From the NCBI RefSeq assembly GCF_000244895.1, contig NZ_CM001441.1, positions 4,182,198 to 4,246,197 on the forward strand: DNA of 64,000 nt. Direction: 5' to 3'. Positions 26,828-35,193 of the stretch are shown here, in pieces. This DNA is from Desulfosporosinus youngiae DSM 17734. GTDB taxonomy: Bacteria; Bacillota; Desulfitobacteriia; Desulfitobacteriales; Desulfitobacteriaceae. The notes under the pieces were generated by a model. The model saw only the letters and a list, made by a program, of their open reading frames with translations, did no database searches and had not been told where the DNA came from. Made by a program: the position numbers and the translations under genes. Numbering within the stretch: position 1 is the first letter of the stretch; each line of letters opens with the position of its first letter.

Positions 26828-27598
26828 TCACCTCCCAAGTACATTCAATAGGATCAGAGCCAGTTCAAACATCACAATAACCATGTAATTTTTTAAATTG
26901 ACCGGATACTTTTTGGTCAATACCTTAATTTCCCCTGTATAACAGCGGGCAGCCATGGCATTGTAAAGTTCTTGAGATTTTACAAAGACTTTGCCTAAAA
27001 GCGCTGTAAAAAGCCGGCTCATGGAGCGAAAGGAACTTTTCATTGAGACATAGCCTGATCTGGAAGTCTGAGCACGGTGAATTGTGACAGCCGTTTCCAT
27101 AAAGACAAAGATAAACCGGTAAATAAGCACCATCAACTCTGTGATGATACTTGGAACCTTTAGCCTGTGAAGCAGTGAAATTATTTCAGTCATGGGGGTA
27201 GTAAGGGCCATAAAATAGAGACAAGACACAGCCCCCAAGGATCTCAGGAATAAATTAACAGCTGTAATAAAATCTGAGTAGTATACCCCGATTGTCAGAC
27301 CATTAATTGTTTGAGCCAGCCAAAATCCTGCAGGGTCACGGGAAATTGAAAAAGCGACGGTCAGAACGCTGATCAGCAGAAATGAAAAGGGAATGAACAT
27401 AAGCTTGACGAAAACCCGGACCGGGATACCTGCTTTAAAGATAATGCCCCCTGCCATAAGTAAGAGAATGATAAAAGGAGTCGTAACCGTCGGAGAAGTC
27501 AGACATACGACCATAGTAATAACTGCAAAAAGACACTTTTCGGCTGGATGCACTGTCTTTAGATTATTACTGTAGGCATAACAATCAATACTTATCAT
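26828..27598 (-). CDS. cbiQ: ECF transporter T component (CbiQ-like)
   Basis: 256 residues with five to six hydrophobic segments and the T-component coupling motifs (RAQTSRSGY about residue 178, and AMAARCYTG near 220, the two Ala-Arg-Gly-like boxes). It couples CbiO to a substrate-binding S component. Its leader once lay directly behind a cobalamin riboswitch, consistent with cobalt uptake. That riboswitch is now separated from it by a complete IS66 element. Confidence 0.85.
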   Translation of the reverse strand: MISIDCYAYSNNLKTVHPAEKCLFAVITMVVCLTSPTVTTPFIILLLMAGGIIFKAGIPVRVFVKLMFIPFSFLLISVLTVAFSISRDPAGFWLAQTINGLTIGVYYSDFITAVNLFLRSLGAVSCLYFMALTTPMTEIISLLHRLKVPSIITELMVLIYRFIFVFMETAVTIHRAQTSRSGYVSMKSSFRSMSRLFTALLGKVFVKSQELYNAMAARCYTGEIKVLTKKYPVNLKNYMVIVMFELALILLNVLGR

Positions 27599-27725
27599 CT
27601 ATAAATCGTCTCTCTTTCATTTCTGTCTTGGCTATGACACCTGCACCTGACTTCATTGTCTCTGCAACCCCTTTCTCTTGGTTCAATTGTTGTTTCACAC
27701 ACCTCCACAAACTGAAAGTATCCAT
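27585..27725 (-). CDS. Possible 46-codon leader ORF overlapping cbiQ
   Basis: An ATG at 27725 opens a frame (MDTFSLWRCVKQQLNQEKG...) that ends at TGA 27585, inside the start of cbiQ. AGGAGGG touches the ATG, which is too close for an ordinary start. The region also forms a stem (AGTATCCAT...ATGGATACT). It may be a leader peptide, part of the old riboswitch expression platform, or chance. Confidence 0.25.
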   Translation of the reverse strand: MDTFSLWRCVKQQLNQEKGVAETMKSGAGVIAKTEMKERRFIDDKY

Positions 27726-27813
27726 CCCTCCTGCACATCAGACAGGGACATGGATACTCTAGTAAACACAAATATCCCGCCGCCCTATCCGTCGCAGGTG
27801 CAAGAATCAGATC

Positions 27814-27822
27814 GAAACAAGC
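27814..27822. repeat. IS66 target-site duplication, left copy
   Basis: GAAACAAGC, repeated at 30643-30651 directly outside the other IS end. Confidence 0.85.
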
Positions 27823-27855
27823 GTAAGCGGTGGAACAAACACCGTCGTGTAGCTC

Positions 27856-27901
27856 AACCTCCCATCTGATACACTAAGGGCAAGTAATCAGATGGGAGGT
27901 T
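27856..27901 (+). promoter_or_regulatory. Hairpin sequestering the tnpA ribosome binding site
   Basis: Perfect 15-base arms AACCTCCCATCTGAT and ATCAGATGGGAGGTT. The right arm contains the GGGAGG Shine-Dalgarno of tnpA. Such a hairpin would block translation of transposase from read-through transcripts entering from outside, a protection known from other insertion sequences. Confidence 0.6.
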
Positions 27902-27907
27902 TTTAGG

Positions 27908-28243
27908 TTGAAATCCAAAGCTGAAACCCTGCAGCTCTGGGAACAGCGAATAAAGGAAAGAGTCCAAAATGGCATGACGATCGGAGAATGGTGCGAGAAG
28001 AATGGAGTGAGCAAGTACCGGTACAATTATTGGAATAAGCGGGTACGCGAAAAACTAAAAGCAGGTGAAGAACCGACCTTCGCCGAGGTTACCCCCATCC
28101 TTTCACCTGTCGATACAGCAAGTCAGAATTCGGTTTTATCTTCCGACTTTCAGATCTCTTTCAAAAGCATCCATGTAACCGTTCCTAGTAATTTCAATCC
28201 AGCCGCATTGGCGAGACTAATGAAGGTCCTGCAGGAATTATGA
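27908..28243 (+). CDS. tnpA: IS66 TnpA (OrfA) accessory protein
   Basis: 111 residues of the IS66 Orf1 type, with a helix-turn-helix segment (TIGEWCEKNGVSKYRYNYW). TTG start with GGGAGG eight bases upstream, inside a sequestering hairpin. Its end overlaps the start of tnpB (TTATGATG). Required with TnpB for transposition in studied IS66 members. Confidence 0.85.
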   Translation: MKSKAETLQLWEQRIKERVQNGMTIGEWCEKNGVSKYRYNYWNKRVREKLKAGEEPTFAEVTPILSPVDTASQNSVLSSDFQISFKSIHVTVPSNFNPAALARLMKVLQEL

Positions 28244-28611
28244 TGCAGCATATCGCCGATGAGGCGGACCATATTTACTTGGCCCTGGGAGCCACCGATT
28301 TTCGCAAACAGCAAAGTGGACTAGCCTCCTTGGTGGCCTTGAAATTTAAACTGGATCCCCATGCGGGAACAAACGTCTTCCTGTTCTGCAATAAACGTCA
28401 CAATGCCTTGCGAGCTTTACGCTGGGACGGCAACGGCTTTATCCTGGTCACCAAAGCGCTCTCCGACGAAATGAAATTCCAATGGCCGAAGAATCAGGGC
28501 GAAGTAAGGGACATTACCAAGCGGCAACTGGCATGGCTCTTGGAAGGATTGCAGGTTGACCAGAAAAAAGCGCACCAAGACATGGTTGACACGACTGGCA
28601 TTATTTACTGA
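28240..28611 (+). CDS. tnpB: IS66 TnpB (Orf2)
   Basis: 123 residues matching the IS66 Orf2 family throughout (IYLALGATDFRKQQSGLASLV, NVFLFCNKRHNALRALRWDGNGF, FQWPKN, RQLAWLLEGLQVD). The molecular role is unknown, though it is needed for transposition in characterised members. Confidence 0.9.
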   Translation: MMQHIADEADHIYLALGATDFRKQQSGLASLVALKFKLDPHAGTNVFLFCNKRHNALRALRWDGNGFILVTKALSDEMKFQWPKNQGEVRDITKRQLAWLLEGLQVDQKKAHQDMVDTTGIIY

Positions 28612-28688
28612 AAATGCTCTAAAATGCTGAGAAAATGGCACTTTTTTGGTATAATGGAAGTAAGAAATTTGATTAGGAAGAAAGCGCC

Positions 28689-30311
28689 ATGCACGACGAA
28701 AAAGATCTGCGTATAGCACAACTTAAAATGGAAAACCAAAGACTGCATGAGAAAATTCACAGGTTAGAACACAATGTCGAAGCTCTCACGCAGGCCGTTT
28801 TGCATGCAGCAAAGCAGCGTTTCGGGGCATCCAGTGAGAAAACGCCGTCAACAGTAGGACAAGCATCCCTGTTCGGCGAGGAAGACGCAGATAACATTCC
28901 TTTACCTTATGCGCCCGTCCTTCAAATCAAGGAACACAAACGACCTGTACGAAAAAAAGGCGATCGTGAGAAACTCACGTTAGGGCTTTCCAGAGAAACC
29001 GTGGAATGTGTTCTGAATCCTGATGAATCGGCCTGTGGGATCTGTGGCAGTGAACTAAACGTCATTGGGAAGAAAAAAGTTCGTTCTGAGATGGAATATA
29101 TCCCAGCAAAGCTGGTTATGAAAGACTATGTCCAAATGGTTTATAAATGTGTGGAATGCGGAAAGAACGACGAGAATCCCTACGATGCGATATACAGCGC
29201 GCCGGTGCCGGCACCTGTACTAACACACTCCATAGCCTCCCCGTCCAGCGCAGCTTGGATCCTGTACCAAAAATATGTGCTTTCGGTCCCTTTATACCGG
29301 CAGGAACGGGATTTTAAAAGGATGGGTGCAGCACTGAAAAGAGATACCATGGCCAACTGGGCCATACGATGCGCTGAAGATTGGCTGAGACCGCTGTATG
29401 ACCGAATGCACGAACAATTGCTGAAATGCAGCATCATCATGAGTGACGAGACTTCTTGGCAGGTCAACCGCGAGCCAGGGAAAAAGGCTTCAAGCAAATC
29501 GTATATCTGGATCCACCGGAGTGGTAGTTGCGAGGGGCCGCCCATTATTCTCTACGAATACACACGAACCCGCTCGGGAGACCATGCCAGGAAATTTCTC
29601 GCAGGATTTAGCGGTTTTCATGTCAGCGACGCTTACGCGGGCTATGAAAAGGTGGAAGGCATCACACGGTGCCTCTGCTATAGTCACTTGCGGCGATATT
29701 ACCTGGAAGCCATCCCCTTAGATTCCGGAAGAAAAGAGATCCCTGGTTCCGGCGGGGCGATCGGACGGGCTTACTGTGATAAACTTTTCCGGTTGGAACG
29801 CAAGTGGAAGAAACTACAACCGGCGGAGAGGAAAAAGAACCGGCTTATTTATAGCGTCCCTGTGTTGGAGGCCTTTTTCGCGTGGGCGGAAACGACAAGG
29901 ACCCAGCAGGAGAATCTGAGAAAAGCCTTGAATTATACCTTGAACCACAAGAAATACTTCACCAACTTCTTGCTGGACGGAAGAATTCCCCTGTCCAATA
30001 ATTTATCCGAAGTCGCCGTGAAACCCGTAGCTCTCACGAGGAAGAACTCTCTGTTTTCGGATTCAGTGGCAGGGGCCAAAGCTTCCGCTATCATATTTAG
30101 CATCGTAGGGACAGCAAATGCCAACAACCTGGATCCCTACAAATATTTGGAGTATATATTCCGCGCGTTGCCGAATCTGGAGTTTACATCGGATGATACG
30201 ATATTGGATGACTATCTGCCATGGTCCGAGAAGGTGCAGCTTGAATGTCGGATGCAAAATACCAAAACGGAAGTTAAAGAGAAGGATGACCAAAGAGATG
30301 AAACTGCCTAA
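28689..30311 (+). CDS. tnpC: IS66 transposase TnpC
   Basis: 540 residues. N-terminal coiled coil (QLKMENQRLHEKIHRLEHNVEAL), a Cys zinc-binding segment (CGICGSELN ... CVECGK, about 115-160), and a DDE catalytic domain (IIMSDETSWQVNR; HVSDAYAGYE; C-terminal E in NNLSEVAVKP). Intact, which supports an active element. Confidence 0.92.
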   Translation: MHDEKDLRIAQLKMENQRLHEKIHRLEHNVEALTQAVLHAAKQRFGASSEKTPSTVGQASLFGEEDADNIPLPYAPVLQIKEHKRPVRKKGDREKLTLGLSRETVECVLNPDESACGICGSELNVIGKKKVRSEMEYIPAKLVMKDYVQMVYKCVECGKNDENPYDAIYSAPVPAPVLTHSIASPSSAAWILYQKYVLSVPLYRQERDFKRMGAALKRDTMANWAIRCAEDWLRPLYDRMHEQLLKCSIIMSDETSWQVNREPGKKASSKSYIWIHRSGSCEGPPIILYEYTRTRSGDHARKFLAGFSGFHVSDAYAGYEKVEGITRCLCYSHLRRYYLEAIPLDSGRKEIPGSGGAIGRAYCDKLFRLERKWKKLQPAERKKNRLIYSVPVLEAFFAWAETTRTQQENLRKALNYTLNHKKYFTNFLLDGRIPLSNNLSEVAVKPVALTRKNSLFSDSVAGAKASAIIFSIVGTANANNLDPYKYLEYIFRALPNLEFTSDDTILDDYLPWSEKVQLECRMQNTKTEVKEKDDQRDETA

Positions 30312-30576
30312 TATTGATTTCTTAATGAACATGACCAAGGAATATCTAGACGGTAAGATTGACAGCATGACCTACAGCCTGGATTTTCCCCATGAGCTTG
30401 ATCAGCGATACAAAAAGGCGCATCGTGAAGATGATGATTATTGTGAACTGATTTATGAGTGTCTTTATGAAGAAGGAATAGGCATGTATAATGAGCTATC
30501 CGATGGGGAATTCAAAAAGCTGATACGGAAACAGTATAACTACATCAAAAAAATTGCCCGAGAAGGATTTTATTAA
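30298..30576 (+). CDS. IS66 accessory ORF, function unknown
   Basis: About 92 residues (MKLPNIDFLMNMTKEYLDGK..., ending IKKIAREGFY), acidic and Tyr-rich. Its start lies inside the end of tnpC, in another frame, so it is translationally coupled. It resembles the small helical proteins often carried after tnpC in clostridial IS66 copies, some of which look like bacteriocin-immunity helical bundles. This is an impression only. Confidence 0.6.
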   Translation: MKLPNIDFLMNMTKEYLDGKIDSMTYSLDFPHELDQRYKKAHREDDDYCELIYECLYEEGIGMYNELSDGEFKKLIRKQYNYIKKIAREGFY

Positions 30577-30615
30577 AAACAGCTCCACTTCAAAAACAGT
30601 GGGGCTGTTTTTATC
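30577..30615 (+). terminator. Terminator at the right end of IS66
   Basis: AAACAGC-T-CCACT and AGTGG-G-GCTGTTTTT form a stem with eight-base loop and T tract after the last IS ORF. It should stop IS transcripts before they run antisense into the riboswitch. Confidence 0.7.
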
Positions 30616-30642
30616 CCACACGGTATGTGTTCCACCGCTTAC

Positions 30643-30835
30643 GAAACAAGCAGGTTTCCTGGCTTTAGGTCATCATTACTCCACGTCTTCCCGAAACAAA
30701 TCCAGTGACACTATGTGAAGCAACTCCCTATTACAGTGGCGGGACCGCGTCAGACTCTTACTGACTTCCCTTTTAAATTCTTTTCCTCAGAAAAGAATCA
30801 CTCATTCCCGGATATTAAATTGCTTTCATTATAAC
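30643..30835 (-). ncRNA. Cobalamin riboswitch aptamer, separated from its operon by IS66
   Basis: On the minus strand the conserved parts occur in order: AAAAGGGAAGTC, CGCGGTCCCGCCACTGT, the TCACTGG segment, CGGGAAGACGTGG, and the B12 box AGCCAGGAAACCTGCTT at 30649-30665. These are the cobalamin element signatures. IS66 inserted a few bases 3' of the B12 box. The likely 3' strand of P1 (CTGATTC) is now at 27804-27810, beyond the IS, where it would pair with GAATGAG 5' of the aptamer. Confidence 0.88.
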
Positions 30836-30879
30836 CTAAATAAACTGTTTTGTAATCATAAAATTGTTCAGATTGCTCC

Positions 30880-32409
30880 TTAACTCAATAGTTTAGGACC
30901 ATCATAGGGGAACCATGCCAGCAACAATAAAATCAACGCAAAAATAAACAATGAAATTCCCAGCCAACCGGCGGCAATCGGAAATACCGAGGATATAAAT
31001 AAATAATCCTGACTGATACACCATAAAAGACCTGCAGCCAAAATAACAGACAACCCGCTCTGTACTAAGCGTAAGAGTCCAAAATCCTTCCATAGCGGTA
31101 AAAAACGACGTTTTCCGGAAATTAACCCTTGCCCGATTCCCCAAACTTGCCGCAACATGCTAAACCAAAATAGACCTATTAAAAGCCACAGGGCATTTTG
31201 TACCCAAATGATCTTACTCATTCCAACTGATTCAAACCCGCTCCACGCCGCCCACTTATCTAATATATAAGCGAAAAACGGCCAACTCCGCTGGCTGTTT
31301 GTCAAAATAACAATACCATCACCTGTTTCCGGAACAGCCTGAAAATAAGACATTACCCCACCACCTTGACCACCATTAGCAACGGACTTTTTACCATTAG
31401 CTAAGGTCTCAATGTAATATCCTAATCCATATGAATCAAAAACCAGACCGTAAATACCTGGGTTTTCAACCATGGGACTATAAAGTTTATTGATATTTTC
31501 AGGGGTCAGAACTCTCTGCTCCGAATGGAAATAGTTTGTCATTCCGGCCCCGACAAAGGCAGCTATATCCTCTACGCTAGCAAAAAGACCGCCTGAAGCT
31601 TTCTCAGGATAAATGTAGACCGGTATGGGATTACCTTTGGAGTTATAACCTATAGGAACAGCCGGCTTGAGTTCCTCACTCCAGGTAAAGCTGGAATTGT
31701 CCATCCCCATGGGAAGTAAAACCTCTTCTGTTATATATTCCGCAAACTCACGGCCGGTAACCTCTTCGATCAATAATTCGAGCAAGTTATATCCTGTATT
31801 TGAATACAGAAATGATACACCGGGTTCTTGTATAAGAACCGCTTGTTTCGTTAAACTTTCTTTTAAGGAAGGGATTTCATCCTTTGGGGAATAACGTTCA
31901 AAGATATCCCCTAAAGGCATACCGGATGTATTGGCAAGCAGCTGCCTTACGGTTACTTTTTCCTCGGAAAATTGAGATTCCGGGAACTCCCAGTTTTTTA
32001 TGTATTGTTTCACAGGCTGATCCAGATCTATTTTTCGCTGTTCAACTAATTTCATTACTGCCCAGGCAGTGACTGACTTAGAAATAGACTCTACCCGGCA
32101 ATATGTATCCGCCGTCATTTTTCGTCCCTGCTCAAGGTTGGCATAACCATAAGCTTTGGCCCAGATGGTCTCACCCTTTTGAATCAGAGCAATACTCACT
32201 CCCGGAATATTATAGTCCTTCATCAGGACAGGAATACATTCGTCAAGATGTGTGGTAAACTCTTGGAAAGAAGCATCTTTTTTCACCTTCGTTATTTTGT
32301 GAACATTCGAAACTGAAAGCACCAGTACGAAAGAAATAATTAAGGACAGGGATAGTCTTAACCATAATTTATCAATGAGCTTTGATACACCTACTTTTTT
32401 GACACTCAT
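30880..32409 (-). CDS. Membrane-bound serine hydrolase (class C beta-lactamase/PBP4*-like)
   Basis: 509 residues. N-terminal membrane anchor (about residues 17-35), then a beta-lactamase/esterase domain with SxxK in VESISKSVTAW (about residue 108), Y-S-N in FLYSNTGYNLLE (about 200) and a GGQGGGVMSY box in place of HTG. Three C-terminal hydrophobic segments follow. Such proteins act outside the membrane on peptidoglycan peptides or D-amino-acid esters. It is monocistronic and unrelated to the riboswitch downstream of it. Confidence 0.82.
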   Translation of the reverse strand: MSVKKVGVSKLIDKLWLRLSLSLIISFVLVLSVSNVHKITKVKKDASFQEFTTHLDECIPVLMKDYNIPGVSIALIQKGETIWAKAYGYANLEQGRKMTADTYCRVESISKSVTAWAVMKLVEQRKIDLDQPVKQYIKNWEFPESQFSEEKVTVRQLLANTSGMPLGDIFERYSPKDEIPSLKESLTKQAVLIQEPGVSFLYSNTGYNLLELLIEEVTGREFAEYITEEVLLPMGMDNSSFTWSEELKPAVPIGYNSKGNPIPVYIYPEKASGGLFASVEDIAAFVGAGMTNYFHSEQRVLTPENINKLYSPMVENPGIYGLVFDSYGLGYYIETLANGKKSVANGGQGGGVMSYFQAVPETGDGIVILTNSQRSWPFFAYILDKWAAWSGFESVGMSKIIWVQNALWLLIGLFWFSMLRQVWGIGQGLISGKRRFLPLWKDFGLLRLVQSGLSVILAAGLLWCISQDYLFISSVFPIAAGWLGISLFIFALILLLLAWFPYDGPKLLS

Positions 32410-32503
32410 AGTAATTTAGTCTTCTCCCCTTATTCTTTACCTATTACTACTACTCTGAGCAGACTATTTCCAACGTCAGATCGTGCAGGTCTTCAAAGGC
32501 ATA

Positions 32504-32842
32504 TCATTGTTCCATTCGCTCTATACTCTTTTGCACGATTGCCACCATATCATCTTCTGCACCAAGACTAAAGTTAAACAAAATACCCTGTCCTCCGCCG
32601 GCACCAATTGCTGAAATGAATATATTATTTCCGCGGCCAGCTATGGTAAGGCTTAAGCTTGCTCTGTTTCCGTTTCTCATAAAATATTTATCATAAACCC
32701 GAACTGCTATATTTGTATCTCCCGCCGCATAATTACTTTCATCAACTAACTTCATAGTTAAACCACTATTGCCAATATCGGTTTCTAAACGATTGAGTAC
32801 TTTTTGAAATTGGCCTGTAATAGATGCTTCATACTTTGCCAT
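32504..32842 (-). CDS. DUF6054-like small protein
   Basis: About 112 residues beginning MAKYEASITGQFQ, with a TNIAVRVYDKYFM strand and an ISAIGAGGGQGILFNF loop. This is reminiscent of the DUF6054 family of small Firmicutes proteins. ATG 32842 follows a GGAGG. No function known. First gene of the accessory region. Confidence 0.5.
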   Translation of the reverse strand: MAKYEASITGQFQKVLNRLETDIGNSGLTMKLVDESNYAAGDTNIAVRVYDKYFMRNGNRASLSLTIAGRGNNIFISAIGAGGGQGILFNFSLGAEDDMVAIVQKSIERMEQ

Positions 32843-32919
32843 GTTTCTTCCGCCTCCACTATTAGTAAAAAACATTTACTCGATTTGTTTATATCAGTAC
32901 CCCTATGAAACGACAGGGA

Positions 32920-33273
32920 TTACTTTATTACCGTAAAATTTGTCTCATCATCTACTATGGGCAGTTCTTGAATTGCCACATCACTGACTGATGCTCTTTT
33001 TAATGATTTTAAACATTTAATTAGGAAAAGGATTTTCGCATTTTCTCCTTGTATTTCAGCCTCAACATTTTTATCATTTCTATTTTTTACCCATCCGGTT
33101 AAACACAGGCGTTTCGCCAGTTCATAGGTTTCCAATCTGAACCCCACCTTCTGTACTCTTCCCGAAAATATTAGCCTGTTCCTTATAATTGGCGATGGTT
33201 CAAATAAAGGTAACTTAATATGACTGACTTGATTGATAACATAGCCATCTCTTATTTTTTTCAAATAGTACAT
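32920..33273 (-). CDS. Acylphosphatase-like protein
   Basis: About 117 residues. After a short extension, the acylphosphatase fold is evident: SGRVQKVGFRLETYELA supplies the GxVQxVGFR phosphate loop and catalytic Arg, and GWVKNRNDKNVEAEIQG contains the catalytic Asn. Acylphosphatases hydrolyse acyl phosphates such as carbamoyl phosphate. An ORF extends 16 codons upstream over the end of the epimerase gene; ATG 33273 with GAGG upstream is preferred. Confidence 0.72.
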   Translation of the reverse strand: MYYLKKIRDGYVINQVSHIKLPLFEPSPIIRNRLIFSGRVQKVGFRLETYELAKRLCLTGWVKNRNDKNVEAEIQGENAKILFLIKCLKSLKRASVSDVAIQELPIVDDETNFTVIK

Positions 33274-33301
33274 GAGCCTCAAACCGAAACCTCTCCTTAT
33301 A

Positions 33302-34216
33302 TTAAAATGTTCCCAAAGCATCCTCTAAGGCGGATTTCAAATCAGGAAACCGAAATTCAAAACCGGCCTCAACAATTTTTTTAGGAATAGCCCGTTGACC
33401 GTGCAGCAGCATTTCTGACATTTGGCCCAGCGCCATTCTCAACAAGAATTCCGGAGCTGGAAGCCAGGATGGTCTGCCTAATACTTCTCCTAAAGTTTTA
33501 GAGAAGTCTTTCATAGTCACCGGATTTGGGGCAGTTCCATTGACAGGACCCGTAACTTGATCCTGTTCAATAATGAATCTTAGCATCCTTAATAGGTCTT
33601 GAATATGTATCCAGGAAAGCCATTGATCTCCTTTCCCCAACGGACCGCCCACATAAAATTTATAGGGCGTTACCATTCTTGCAAGTGCACCTTGGCTGCC
33701 TAATACTATCCCGATGCGAATGGTTACAACTCTCGTTGATTGCTTATGAACCTTGTAAGCTTCCGCTTCCCATTTCCGGCAAACTTCAGCAAGAAAATCC
33801 TGTCCCGGAGCTTCACTCTCAGTTATCTTTTCATTCTGATGAGATCCATAGTATCCTACCGCTGATGCGTTAATCAGAACTTTTGGCTTTATAGTCCCAT
33901 CATTTATGGCATTAACAATAGCCCGCGTACTATTGATCCTACTATTCAAAATTTCCGGCTTCACTGAATCGGTCCAGCGACGATTACCGATTGACTCCCC
34001 GGCAAAATTTATCACTCCATCAATGGCGCCGAGATTGCGAATTGACGATAGAGGAGTCGTATTGTCCCATTCCAGCAACTCAACATCACTTTCAATTTTG
34101 TTTGCTATCATTTGCCGATTCCTCGTTATGACCGATACCTGATAACCACAAGAGAGTAATTCTTCAGTCAGATGCCTTCCCAAAAAACCTGTTCCGCCAA
34201 AAATTAAAACATTCAT
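33302..34216 (-). CDS. TIGR01777-type NAD(P)-dependent epimerase (YfcH/SulA-like)
   Basis: About 304 residues: extended SDR with Rossmann motif VLIFGGTGFLGRHL at the N terminus, INASAVGYYGSH with the SDR Tyr, IRIGIVLGSQGALARM, WLSWIHIQDLLRM and a C-terminal DUF1731 segment (LLHGQRAIPKKIVEAGFEFRFP). Nucleotide-sugar-epimerase fold, physiological substrate unknown. GAGGTG lies nine bases before ATG 34216. Confidence 0.88.
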   Translation of the reverse strand: MNVLIFGGTGFLGRHLTEELLSCGYQVSVITRNRQMIANKIESDVELLEWDNTTPLSSIRNLGAIDGVINFAGESIGNRRWTDSVKPEILNSRINSTRAIVNAINDGTIKPKVLINASAVGYYGSHQNEKITESEAPGQDFLAEVCRKWEAEAYKVHKQSTRVVTIRIGIVLGSQGALARMVTPYKFYVGGPLGKGDQWLSWIHIQDLLRMLRFIIEQDQVTGPVNGTAPNPVTMKDFSKTLGEVLGRPSWLPAPEFLLRMALGQMSEMLLHGQRAIPKKIVEAGFEFRFPDLKSALEDALGTF

Positions 34217-34398
34217 ATACACCCACACCTCAAAAAATTATCTTTGCTGCGCTCAACCGTCCAACGGTACTTCTAATCTTTTTCAGCCGGTCTTCAGTAT
34301 TATCGAATCTGATAATTGGCCTTCATTCCTTTGCATGGTCAGTCTTTTCTATAGACTTTCCAAACCATTGAATTAATCCAATGAGATCACCTATTTAG

Positions 34399-34800
34399 TT
34401 ACGCTTTCATAGTTTTAAACTCAACAAGATCATTGACATATAAAAAAGTATTACTAATAATAAACCCGATACACAATACGCTCCCTGTCATTGTTGTCAA
34501 TTCAGATAGCGAATCATCAATCAAAATTGGTAGAGCAAGAGCAACAATTATCAAGAATGGGTGTAATTTATTTAAAATACCAATTAATCCTTGCTTTTCT
34601 CTATTTATGAATAGATTCACTATGCCAATTGCCCCAAATACAATTGGTGTTGTAAAAATAAAATGCAAAAATTGAAATCCTTCCGGCATTCGCCACGGAA
34701 CATCATATAACGAGGTATAAATCACAAATGCAAGTATGATGCCTACTAAAGTAACTATGTAGATAATAGTCTGTAATATGAATCTATTATTAATTCCCAC
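34399..34800 (-). CDS. Four-TM hypothetical membrane protein
   Basis: About 133 residues with four hydrophobic segments (beginning IIYIVTLVGIILAFVIY). No recognised motif. The start is uncertain: a GTG at 34800 lies 12 bases after GGGAGG, while an upstream TTG at 34824 would place that GGGAGG inside the gene. Confidence 0.45.
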   Translation of the reverse strand: MGINNRFILQTIIYIVTLVGIILAFVIYTSLYDVPWRMPEGFQFLHFIFTTPIVFGAIGIVNLFINREKQGLIGILNKLHPFLIIVALALPILIDDSLSELTTMTGSVLCIGFIISNTFLYVNDLVEFKTMKA

Positions 34801-34839
34801 CGTACCACTATACCTCCCTTGCAAGATAAATTTTCCCGC

Positions 34840-35109
34840 TCATCTTCGGGAATCCCCAGAAGGAGAAGGGTCTGGCAGTAACCCAAATTCGTCGGCGCCG
34901 ACGAATTTGATCCCCACCTCTCTATATTCCTCGTTGTTAAGAAACTCACTCATGAGAGGTAAGATTATCCCGTTCTCGAAAGTCGCTTTTCTGGTCTACT
35001 CATCGGGATTCACCGTTTTGATGGAGATGCATACAGATCGCCTTATGAGACAGGGCATACTCTTTTTCCCGATCGTTTCTGCCCCAACGTTTCTAAAAAT
35101 GAAGTACAT
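34840..35109 (-). pseudogene. 90-codon frame interrupted by one amber codon
   Basis: Minus-strand frame from ATG 35109: MYFIFRNVGAETIGKKSM..., SIKTVNPDE, then TAG at 34996-34998, then TRKATFENGIILPLMSEF, NNEEYREVGIKFVGADEFG and a TGA at 34840. Composition is coding-like on both sides of the TAG and there is no start site or Shine-Dalgarno of quality. Most likely a decayed gene; product unknown. Confidence 0.4.
34885..34908. repeat. 24-base perfect palindrome
   Basis: AAATTCGTCGGC is followed directly by its exact reverse complement, centred on GGCGCC. It lies inside the amber-interrupted frame (encoding KFVGADEF), so it may be a chance of coding or a binding site. Confidence 0.5.
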
Positions 35110-35193
35110 TGAGGTTGCGCCAAGTTATTTGTCCTATCTTTGTGAACCCTGTGTAAATCGAATCACCATTTGAATAACCGTGTGCGCATGTTA

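Larger units (their letters stand above)
27823..30642 (+). mobile_element. Complete IS66-family insertion sequence
   Basis: 2820 bp bounded by inverted repeats starting GTAAGCGGTGGAACA and ending TGTTCCACCGCTTAC, the GTAA-type ends of IS66. It is flanked by a 9-base direct repeat, GAAACAAGC (27814-27822 and 30643-30651); the family usually makes 8. It carries tnpA, tnpB and tnpC and one extra ORF, all intact. Clean flanks and full ORFs suggest a recent insertion. It separates a cobalamin riboswitch from cbiQ-cbiO and points against their transcription. Confidence 0.93.

Noticed and set aside
27585-27822. Searched for cbiM/cbiN remnants between cbiQ and the IS66 end
   Set aside because: No S-component-like sequence (multiple TM segments or the CbiM N-terminal His) could be found in any frame; the stretch is leader sequence.
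34996-34998. Amber codon as pyrrolysine
   Set aside because: Only one TAG, no methylamine methyltransferase motif and no pyl genes in the window.
34778-35173. 131-aa plus-strand ORF
   Set aside because: The opposite strand has the more protein-like reading, and this ORF runs through the palindrome and has no ribosome binding site.
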